Program-made: the position numbers and the translations under genes | Source of the DNA: an uncultured Succinivibrio sp. | GTDB lineage: Bacteria; Pseudomonadota; Gammaproteobacteria; Enterobacterales; Succinivibrionaceae | DNA: 8,959 nucleotides | Direction: 5' to 3' | Assembly (NCBI GenBank): GCA_900754255.1 | Contig: CAAECI010000028.1 | Location: forward strand, 1 to 8,959 | The notes under the pieces: generated by a model | The model's database searches: none | What the model was told of the DNA's origin: nothing | Seen by the model: only the letters and a program-made list of their open reading frames with translations | Shown: positions 1 through 4,494 of the stretch, one piece after another | Numbering within the stretch: position 1 is the first letter of the stretch | Layout of the letters: each line of letters starts with the position of its first letter

Positions 1-2
1 TA

Positions 3-131
3 AAAAAGACTCTTGAGCAATGTGCTTTAGCCTGCATAAAGGAAGGAATTCCCAAGGAAAAAGTCTTTAAGATGTTTAAGATGTCTGACCAAGAGATCTC
101 AGACTTTTTGAATAAATACAAAGATCTATAA
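3..131 (+). CDS. C-terminal end of an unidentified protein (partial, 5' end outside window)
   Basis: An open frame runs from the left edge to a TAA at 129-131 and gives about 42 residues. It is rich in Lys/Glu and looks helical, with short alternating hydrophobic and charged blocks (for example IKEGIPKEKVFKMF, then MSDQEISDFLNKY). A tail of this shape, a helix-turn-helix-like 'EG(I/M)...E.V....G/MS..EI..' segment, is common at the C-terminus of Rpn/PD-(D/E)XK nuclease-transposase family proteins. I offer that only as a weak resemblance, because none of the catalytic region is in the window. There is no convincing internal start with a Shine-Dalgarno sequence, so it is read as a 3' fragment cut by the window edge and not as a small complete gene. 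Confidence 0.45.
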   Translation, partial: KKTLEQCALACIKEGIPKEKVFKMFKMSDQEISDFLNKYKDL

Positions 132-369
132 GCATACAACAGCTTCAAAAAGAAAATGTCGTGATGGATCATCCTTTTGATCCTCAACACAGTAAATTAG
201 AAAAGGCCGGTAAAAAATTTCACCGCTGTCTTGGGGTGAAAAATTCAAATTACTTGGTGATGTAATAAAATGCATCGTATATACATTTTTATCGGTCATA
301 GGAAGTGGCGGCTATGCCCACTTTTTATAAGTTCTGTCAACTCAAGCATTACTTGAAAATCGAGGTCAA
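132..369. other. Intergenic stretch with no convincing gene
   Basis: Between the partial gene at the left edge and the 3' end of ybaK I find no supported coding region. It contains two small dyads: GGATCA (166-171) with TGATCC (178-183), and TTTCACC (218-224) with GGTGAAA (235-241). It also contains the terminator-like hairpin at 303-327. The short plus-strand frame that begins near 305 runs antisense through ybaK and is a shadow. I could not pick out an intrinsic terminator for ybaK itself on the minus strand. Confidence 0.5.
303..327 (+). terminator. Probable plus-strand intrinsic terminator
   Basis: The arms AAGTGG (303-308) and CCACTT (318-323) enclose a 9-base loop, with a possible extra inner pair across a bulged C. 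They run straight into TTTTT (322-326). The T-run is on the plus strand only, so the polarity fits the rightward partial gene ending at 131, about 170 bases upstream. It would also block rightward transcription from entering ybaK antisense. The stem is short, so confidence is moderate. Confidence 0.4.
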
Positions 370-846
370 TCAGTCCTCAATTTTATCCAGAAAAGCGCCT
401 GTTTTGGCATTCATTACCCTTACAAGATCCTTAGGATTTACTCCTACGCTTAGGCCGCGTCTACCTCCCGATACTAGGATCTCATCGTATTGCAGGGCAT
501 TTTCTGCAAGTAAAATCAGCGTACGTCTTTTTTGTCCGAAGGGACTTACCCCTCCGATCACATAGCCCGTGATCCTGGTTGCCTCTGCGGGATCTGTTAC
601 CTCCAGAGCCTTGAGTCCCATGATACGGGCGGCGTTTTTGAGCGAGATCATGGCATTTACCGGAGTGACGGCCGTTACATAAGTTTTATCATGCTTTAGC
701 AATATGGTTTTAAATACGCGGTGCGGATCAATCCCCAGCTCCGCTGCCGCATGATGCCCGAAATCGTGATCTACCTTGCATTCGTATTCATACTCTTTAA
801 AGGTAATTTTATTCTTTTTAAGAAAATTTTGAGCCGGTGTGATCAT
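370..846 (-). CDS. ybaK: Cys-tRNA(Pro)/Cys-tRNA(Cys) deacylase YbaK
   Basis: This 158-residue cytoplasmic protein of the YbaK/EbsC editing family hydrolyses cysteine wrongly attached to tRNA-Pro by prolyl-tRNA synthetase (trans editing), often in complex with that synthetase. It aligns with E. coli YbaK almost end to end by eye: the MxTPAxxxLxKNKIxF start, the VFKT segment with Lys46 matching the catalytically essential lysine of the family, AVTPV near 61-65, TGYVIGG(V)SP near 93-102 followed by FGQK, and the VSGGRRGL block near 125-132. Length is normal and no key residue is missing. The ATG start at 846-844 is preceded by AGG about 7 bases upstream. The YjfB-like gene upstream on the same strand ends in a strong terminator (901-930), so ybaK probably has its own promoter in the roughly 55 AT-rich bases between them. 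I could not identify it with confidence. Confidence 0.93.
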   Translation of the reverse strand: MITPAQNFLKKNKITFKEYEYECKVDHDFGHHAAAELGIDPHRVFKTILLKHDKTYVTAVTPVNAMISLKNAARIMGLKALEVTDPAEATRITGYVIGGVSPFGQKRRTLILLAENALQYDEILVSGGRRGLSVGVNPKDLVRVMNAKTGAFLDKIED

Positions 847-900
847 TTAATTACCTGATTTAAAAACAATTGATTCTTAAATATGCCATATTTTACGACG

Positions 901-930
901 AAAAAAAACCGCGGAGGAAACCGCGGCTTT
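901..930 (-). terminator. Intrinsic terminator of the YjfB-like gene
   Basis: Read on the minus strand, a perfect 6-bp CCGCGG stem (921-926 and 909-914 on the plus strand) encloses a 6-base loop and is followed by eight T residues (A run 901-908 on the plus strand). It lies 12 bases past the stop codon of the gene at 943-1158. GC-rich stem, short loop and long U-run together make this a textbook Rho-independent terminator. Confidence 0.9.
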
Positions 931-942
931 AATAAATATTTT

Positions 943-1158
943 TTAAACGTGCAGATTTATATGGGTTCCCAAGGATCCCTCTGTTGCCAAGGTGTCTGCT
1001 GCAGGGGTTGCCGCAACCGCATTGTTGGCACTTTGTGCAGTTGAGGCGGCGCCTGAAATCAAGGACAGGATCTGTTGCCCCTCCTGAGTTTGAGCGCGCT
1101 TAGTCATAGCCATTTGCATGGCTGCCATGGATTCGCCGTTTTCAATAGTATTAGCCAT
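943..1158 (-). CDS. YjfB-like putative motility protein, 71 residues
   Basis: This small, cysteine-free, Ala/Gln/Met-rich protein has an amphipathic helical N-terminal half (about residues 9-35, with SMAAMQMAMTKRAQTQ) and an Ala/Thr-rich linker. It ends in a short GSLGTHINLHV. This layout, a Met/Ala-rich helix and then a terminal G-S-L-G-x-x-I-(D/N)-h motif, matches the YjfB-like putative motility family (PF14070), whose members are 60-80 residues. The molecular function of that family is unknown. The ATG at 1158-1156 is preceded by AGAGGAG with 7 bases of spacing, a strong ribosome binding site. A sigma-28-type promoter lies just upstream (1185-1211) and a strong terminator just downstream (901-930), so the gene is a separate transcript. 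No signal peptide or membrane segment is visible. The family call is by motif memory; the promoter is independent support for a motility link. Confidence 0.68.
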   Translation of the reverse strand: MANTIENGESMAAMQMAMTKRAQTQEGQQILSLISGAASTAQSANNAVAATPAADTLATEGSLGTHINLHV

Positions 1159-1184
1159 AAGATTACTCCTCTAACTGATCTTAA

Positions 1185-1211
1185 TTAACGGCATAATAAA
1201 TACATACTTTA
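1185..1211 (-). promoter_or_regulatory. Sigma-28 (FliA)-type promoter for the YjfB-like gene
   Basis: Read on the minus strand, TAAAGTAT (1211-1204), an 11-base spacer and GCCGTTAA (1192-1185) match the enterobacterial FliA consensus TAAAGTTT-N11-GCCGATAA at 7 of 8 positions in each element with exact spacing. Transcription would start about 20 bases before the AGAGGAG ribosome binding site. The upstream element overlaps the TAA stop codon of the HAD gene (1209-1211), which places the promoter inside the end of its neighbour. Confidence 0.75.
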
Positions 1212-1823
1212 GAGCTTTAAAAGCTTGAGTGCTTTTTCATAGCCTTCCTTCGGATCGGCAAACAAAATGGTATGCATGCCGCGGCTTTTTGCCGTTTCCA
1301 GATTACGGGCATTATCATCGATAAAAACGCTCTCCTCTGGATTTAGATGATAGCGCTCAAAAAGAGTTAGAAATATTCCTTTTTCCGGCTTGATCATCTT
1401 TTCCTCACCGGACACGACAATACCCTCGAGATCTGCAAAGAAAGGATAATTATTGAAGGCATACGGAAAGGTTTCTGCCGACCAATTTGTAAGACCGTAG
1501 GCGGTGTATTTGCCCGAGGCCTTAACCTTCTTTAAAAGCTCGACACCCTGAGGTACTATCCCGCCTATCATTTTGGTCCAACGGGTTTTCCACATGGCGA
1601 TCTGATCCTTGTATTCCGGATGTTGCGCCGAAAGCTCGGCTATGCATTCGTCAAAGGATCTGCCCTTGTCCATCTGCGAATTCCACTCTCCGGTACAGAT
1701 GTTGTTAAGAAAGTACTCCATTTCTTCCTTGTCCTTAAACACATCTTTATAAATGTACCTAGGGTTCCAATCCAAAAGTACCCCGCCGAAGTCGAAAACC
1801 ACATTTTTAATAGCCAATTTCAA
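1209..1823 (-). CDS. HAD-superfamily (subfamily IA) phosphatase, YihX-like
   Basis: A cytoplasmic haloacid-dehalogenase-fold hydrolase of about 204 residues. Motif I is VVFDFGGV with nucleophile Asp11; motif II is the Thr of LTNWS (about 112); motif III is the Lys of MIKPE (about 145); motif IV is the acidic pair of VFIDDNARN (169-170). Residues about 20-88 form the helical cap typical of subfamily IA. The second Asp of the usual DxD motif is Gly13 (DFGGV), as in many YihX-type members, of which E. coli YihX dephosphorylates glucose-1-phosphate. The substrate here cannot be told. The longest frame begins at TTG (1823-1821), only about 2 bases after AAGAGG. A second TTG (1817-1815) has 8-base spacing and gives MAIKNVVFDFGGV, the usual family start, so the true protein may be 202 residues. 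No ATG is available at the right place. Confidence 0.88.
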   Translation of the reverse strand: MKLAIKNVVFDFGGVLLDWNPRYIYKDVFKDKEEMEYFLNNICTGEWNSQMDKGRSFDECIAELSAQHPEYKDQIAMWKTRWTKMIGGIVPQGVELLKKVKASGKYTAYGLTNWSAETFPYAFNNYPFFADLEGIVVSGEEKMIKPEKGIFLTLFERYHLNPEESVFIDDNARNLETAKSRGMHTILFADPKEGYEKALKLLKL

Positions 1824-1841
1824 AACCTCTTACACCAACGA

Positions 1842-2063
1842 ATGCAATTACAAAAGGTAATTCCAATTATTGAAAAAAAATTTTTCAAAATCTATGAAAG
1901 AAGTAAAAAAAACTTTGAAGAAGAAATTGCGCATTATTTATGCTCATTCACAGTAGGTTTTGAAATTATACGCAGTGTCTATTTAGTAAGGGGGGATGAA
2001 ATCGGGGAAATACACACTTTGACAGTGTGTAATGGCACAGTGTTTGATACAATAAAGATTTAA
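1842..2063 (+). CDS. Doubtful small open frame, 73 residues, no recognised family
   Basis: An ATG-started frame (MQLQKVIPIIEKKFF...) fills most of the divergent intergenic region and ends at TAA 2061-2063. It has no recognisable Shine-Dalgarno sequence. The N-terminal half is Lys/Glu/Phe-rich and helical. The C-terminal half reads like alternating beta strands (FEIIRSVYLVRGDEIGEIHTL). It overlaps the operator-like dyad and most of the candidate promoter of the binding-protein gene, which argues against a conserved protein. It may be a chance frame in AT-rich DNA, a relic of a longer gene, or a real but unknown small protein. I recognise no homologue. Confidence 0.2.
   Translation: MQLQKVIPIIEKKFFKIYERSKKNFEEEIAHYLCSFTVGFEIIRSVYLVRGDEIGEIHTLTVCNGTVFDTIKI
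2012..2043. promoter_or_regulatory. Operator-like dyad with an overlapping direct repeat
   Basis: ACACACT (2012-2018) and AGTGTGT (2024-2030) form a perfect 7-bp inverted repeat around TTGAC. In addition ACAGTGT occurs twice in direct orientation (2022-2028 and 2037-2043), 15 bases apart. The cluster lies just upstream of the candidate promoter of the amino-acid transporter and contains a consensus -35-like TTGACA (2019-2024). It does not resemble the ArgR, TyrR or CRP consensus, so the regulator is unknown. Confidence 0.4.
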
Positions 2064-2071
2064 TATAGAAT
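2044..2071 (+). promoter_or_regulatory. Candidate sigma-70 promoter of the amino-acid ABC transporter
   Basis: TTGATA (2044-2049) and TAGAAT (2066-2071) are separated by 16 bases and each match the sigma-70 consensus at 5 of 6 positions. Transcription would start near 2078, about 30 bases before the ATG at 2108. An alternative pairing is TTGACA (2019-2024) with TTTGAT (2043-2048), spacer 18. Either start would be within reach of the dyad at 2012-2030. Confidence 0.45.
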
Positions 2072-2107
2072 ATTGCGGATTTAACCGATTTTAATTTGAG
2101 GTGAGTT

Positions 2108-2854
2108 ATGCATAAATCTCTGAGAGTGGCAGTAGCAGCCTGCACCCTGGTGGCAGGGGCATATTCTCAGGCCTTCGCGGCCGATACCCTTCGTATTGGC
2201 ACCGAGCCCACTTTTGCCCCTTTTGAATTTACCGACTCTTCGAACAAGATAGTCGGTTATGATGTGGACATAGTCAAGGCTCTGGGTAAGGAAGCCGGCT
2301 TTGAGGTTGAAATCGTCTCCATGCCGTTTGACGGGCTTATTCCGGCTCTCATGACCTCTCAGTTGGATGCGGTTGCAGCCGGCATGACTATTACCGAGGA
2401 GCGTGCCAAGAAGGTCGATTTCACCGTGCCTTATTACAATTCCGGTTTGTCCGCAGTGGTTTTGAAGAGCAACGCCGACAAATACAAAAAATTATCCGAT
2501 CTCAGCAAATCGCGTATTTGCGGTCAGATCGGCAATACCGGCGTTGAATTTGCAAAGAAACTGTCGGGAAATGTCGCCGCCTTCAATACTCATTCCGAGG
2601 CTTTCATGGAGCTTAAGAGCAAGGGCTGCGAGGCGGTCATTACCGATCGTCCTGTAAACGAGTATTTCCTTGCCTCTCAGAAGGATGATACCTTTGCAGA
2701 GCTTAATGATTTTGCTGAATCTGCTCAGTTCGGCGTCGCCGTTAAGAAGGGCAATTCCGAATTGCTTTCAAAGCTTAACGATGCCATGCAAAAGATCCGT
2801 GACAACGGTACCTTCAAAGAAATCCACATGAAATGGTTCGGTACTCCCGAATAA
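2108..2854 (+). CDS. Polar amino-acid ABC transporter, periplasmic binding protein (GlnH/ArtJ-like)
   Basis: This 248-residue class II solute-binding protein captures an amino acid in the periplasm for the adjacent permease and ATPase. Residues 1-24 form a type I signal peptide with predicted cleavage after QAFA (AFA|AD). A VAAC string at 9-12 resembles a lipobox, but the hydrophobic run before it is too short. Family landmarks: FAPFEF near 36-41, VGYDVDI near 49-55, and GMTITEERAKKVDF with Arg99, which in GlnH-type proteins pairs with the ligand carboxylate. PYYNSGL follows, then TDRP with Asp180, and a C-terminal NGTFKEIHMKWFGT that closely matches GlnH. The usual ligand-loop G-T-T/G is G-N-T (about 142-144). 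The mature protein has only two cysteines (138, 174). GAGGTGAG ends 2 bases before the ATG, its GAGG core 6 bases. Glutamine, arginine or another polar amino acid are all possible ligands. Confidence 0.92.
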   Translation: MHKSLRVAVAACTLVAGAYSQAFAADTLRIGTEPTFAPFEFTDSSNKIVGYDVDIVKALGKEAGFEVEIVSMPFDGLIPALMTSQLDAVAAGMTITEERAKKVDFTVPYYNSGLSAVVLKSNADKYKKLSDLSKSRICGQIGNTGVEFAKKLSGNVAAFNTHSEAFMELKSKGCEAVITDRPVNEYFLASQKDDTFAELNDFAESAQFGVAVKKGNSELLSKLNDAMQKIRDNGTFKEIHMKWFGTPE

Positions 2855-2868
2855 TTATTTAGATTAAG

Positions 2869-2910
2869 TGCGGACATGCTGAATGTGACATGCCCGCATT
2901 TTTATTTTTT
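2869..2910 (+). terminator. Internal terminator/attenuator between binding protein and permease genes
   Basis: The arms TGCGGACATG (2869-2878) and CATGCCCGCA (2889-2898) pair over 10 positions with one A-C mismatch and a 10-base loop. TTTTTATTTTTT (2899-2910) follows. The next gene starts 15 bases later with no promoter visible in between, so this is best read as a leaky terminator. A hairpin here can also protect the 3' end of the binding-protein message. Both would give an excess of binding protein over permease. Confidence 0.75.
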
Positions 2911-2924
2911 CTGGCCTTATAAAT

Positions 2925-3593
2925 ATGTCATTTGATTTACAGCTGGTTTTAGATTCGCTTCCGCTTTTGGCAATGGGAGCGTTGGTTACCGTTGAAATCA
3001 CCGCCGTGGCAGTGTCACTGGGTGTGATGATCGGTCTTTTCGTCGGTATCGCCGAGCTATCTCGTTACGGCTATCTTAGGATCCCTGCCAAGCTTTACGT
3101 CGATTTTATTCGCGGAACTCCTTTGCTGGTGCAGATCTTTATCATTTACTTTGCATTGCCGGTAATTATAGGAGCCCGTATCGAGCCCTTTGTTGCAGCG
3201 GTGGCCGCCTGCTCCATCAATTCAGGTGCGTATGTGGCCGAGATTTTCCGTTCCGGAATTCAATCCATTGATAAGGGCCAGACTGAAGCCGGTCGTTCCT
3301 TGGGTATGAGCTGGACTCAAACCATGGTTACCATCATCATTCCTCAGGCCTTCCGTCGTATCATCCCGCAATTGGGCAACGAATTCATTGCCATGCTCAA
3401 GGATTCATCCCTAGTTTCGGTTATAGGCTTTGAAGAATTGACCCGTAAGGGACAGCTCATTATCGCCTCAACCTACGGCTCTCTTGAGATTTGGTCTACG
3501 GTTGCGGTGATTTATCTCGTGATGACTCTTTCAATCAGTCGCTTCGTCTCATATTTGGAGAAGCGTTTTAACGGAAGCAAGAAGGTACGCTGA
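2925..3593 (+). CDS. Polar amino-acid ABC transporter permease (HisM/GlnP type)
   Basis: This 222-residue inner-membrane subunit belongs to the His/Glu/Gln/Arg permease family; with no second permease gene here it probably works as a homodimer. Hydrophobic segments lie near residues 11-32, 34-45, 69-83, 86-100, about 150-167 and about 185-205. The ATPase-contacting EAA loop is visible as EAGRSLGMSW near 122-131 followed by IIIPQAFR. The FIRGTPLLVQ segment (about 62-71) and GAYVAEIFRSGIQSI (about 102-116) are family signatures. Length is normal. The ATG at 2925 has no clear Shine-Dalgarno sequence, since the bases before it are the T-run of the upstream terminator followed by CTGGCCTTATAA. Translation may therefore be weak. 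The stop codon overlaps the ATPase start by one base. Confidence 0.92.
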   Translation: MSFDLQLVLDSLPLLAMGALVTVEITAVAVSLGVMIGLFVGIAELSRYGYLRIPAKLYVDFIRGTPLLVQIFIIYFALPVIIGARIEPFVAAVAACSINSGAYVAEIFRSGIQSIDKGQTEAGRSLGMSWTQTMVTIIIPQAFRRIIPQLGNEFIAMLKDSSLVSVIGFEELTRKGQLIIASTYGSLEIWSTVAVIYLVMTLSISRFVSYLEKRFNGSKKVR

Positions 3594-4339
3594 TGTCTAA
3601 GGCAATTGATAACTCCGTGATGATCGAGCTTAAGGATTTGCACAAAAGCTTCGGCGACAATCAGATCCTAAAGGGTGTCGATCTTAAAGTTAACCGCTCC
3701 GAGGTCGTCGTGATCATAGGTCCCTCAGGATCCGGCAAAAGTACTTTGTTGCGCTGTGTGAATTATCTTGAAATTCCAACCTCCGGTACCGTTACCATCG
3801 ATGGTGAAACCATAACTCCAGAGGTCAATATCAACACCATTCGTGCCGAGGTAGGCATGGTGTTCCAACATTTCAACCTCTTCCCGCACATGACTGTATT
3901 GCGCAACATTACCTTGGCTCAGGAAAAGGTGCGTAAGAAGAGCGCCGAGGAGTCCGAGAAGATCGCCATGGAGCTTTTGAATAAGGTGGGTTTGGCCGAG
4001 AAGGCTCATGCCTATCCCGATGAGCTTTCAGGCGGTCAGCAACAGCGTGTGGCCATTGCCCGTGCTCTTGCCATGCAACCTAAGATCATGCTCTTTGATG
4101 AGCCTACTTCAGCTCTCGATCCGGAAATGGTAAATGAGGTTCTCGACGTGATGAGAGATCTGGCCGAGTCCGGCATGACCATGATGTGCGTTACCCATGA
4201 GATGGGCTTTGCCCGCCAGGTGGCCGATCGCGTGCTCTTCGTGGATCAGGGGATCATACTCGAGGAAGGAACTCCCGAGGAGGTATTCTCGCATCCTAAG
4301 GAGAAGAGAACACAGGAATTCTTATCTAAGATCCTGTAA
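3593..4339 (+). CDS. Polar amino-acid ABC transporter ATP-binding protein (GlnQ/HisP type)
   Basis: This 248-residue cytoplasmic ATPase powers the importer. Walker A is GPSGSGKST at 43-51, the Q-loop glutamine is Gln92 in FQHFNLFPHMTV, the ABC signature LSGGQQQR starts at 145, Walker B is IMLFDE at 165-170, the D-loop is SALD at 173-176 and the switch histidine is His202 in THEMGFA. FQHFNLFPHMT and THEMGFARQVADRV are hallmarks of the polar amino-acid subfamily. The ATG shares one base with the TGA of the permease (TGATG at 3591-3595), a coupling arrangement, with AAGAAGG upstream as ribosome binding site. A terminator follows at once (4347-4372), so this is the last gene of the operon. All catalytic motifs are intact. 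Confidence 0.96.
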   Translation: MSKAIDNSVMIELKDLHKSFGDNQILKGVDLKVNRSEVVVIIGPSGSGKSTLLRCVNYLEIPTSGTVTIDGETITPEVNINTIRAEVGMVFQHFNLFPHMTVLRNITLAQEKVRKKSAEESEKIAMELLNKVGLAEKAHAYPDELSGGQQQRVAIARALAMQPKIMLFDEPTSALDPEMVNEVLDVMRDLAESGMTMMCVTHEMGFARQVADRVLFVDQGIILEEGTPEEVFSHPKEKRTQEFLSKIL

Positions 4340-4346
4340 AAATCAG

Positions 4347-4372
4347 ATCCCGCCAAGGTGCGGGATTTTTTT
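4347..4372 (+). terminator. Intrinsic terminator of the amino-acid transporter operon
   Basis: ATCCCGC (4347-4353) pairs perfectly with GCGGGAT (4360-4366) around a CAAGGT loop and is followed by a T-run to 4372. It begins 8 bases after the ATPase stop codon. Confidence 0.92.
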
Positions 4373-4400
4373 GTGCAAAAAATCCTAATATCACATTTCG

Positions 4401-4436
4401 TACATAAAAAATTTGAGCTGTGATATATTTGCTCAA
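4401..4436 (+). promoter_or_regulatory. Candidate aspC promoter with a dyad across the -10 region
   Basis: TATATT (4424-4429) makes a fair -10 element. TACATA (4401-4406) with a 17-base spacer is a weak -35. TTGAGC (4413-4418) and GCTCAA (4431-4436) form a 6-bp inverted repeat with a 12-base spacer that brackets the -10, a position suited to a repressor. The dyad does not match the TyrR box. The leader to the ATG at 4495 would be about 60 bases. Confidence 0.35.
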
Positions 4437-4494
4437 GTTTAGTTTTAAATCAGCACAAGCTTAGTCTTAATGCGTTAACAAAAAGGTGAAATGA

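Noticed and set aside
305..565. Plus-strand open frame antisense to ybaK
   Set aside because: It lies mainly inside the reading frame of a clearly recognised gene on the other strand, has no ribosome binding site and resembles nothing.
1620..1841. N-terminal extension of the small plus-strand frame into the HAD gene
   Set aside because: This part is antisense to the conserved HAD coding region and gives an implausible protein; only the part from 1842 was kept, as a doubtful frame.
1870..1888. AT-only hairpin TTGAAAAAAAATTTTTCAA, with a similar one at 8773-8789
   Set aside because: Such A/T dyads are weak and frequent in AT-rich spacers; there is no terminator-like tail and no evidence that the two copies are related.
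1965..1970. Perfect TATAAT on the minus strand as the HAD promoter -10
   Set aside because: The bases 17 upstream on that strand (CCCCTT) are not a -35 and there is no extended -10, so I did not call it.
2135..2143. Lipoprotein cleavage site (VAAC) in the binding protein
   Set aside because: The hydrophobic segment before the Cys is only about three residues, too short for a lipoprotein signal; the AFA|AD type I site fits better.
3725..4294. Minus-strand open frames inside the ATPase gene
   Set aside because: They are shadows of a gene with all ABC ATPase motifs intact and have no start signals.
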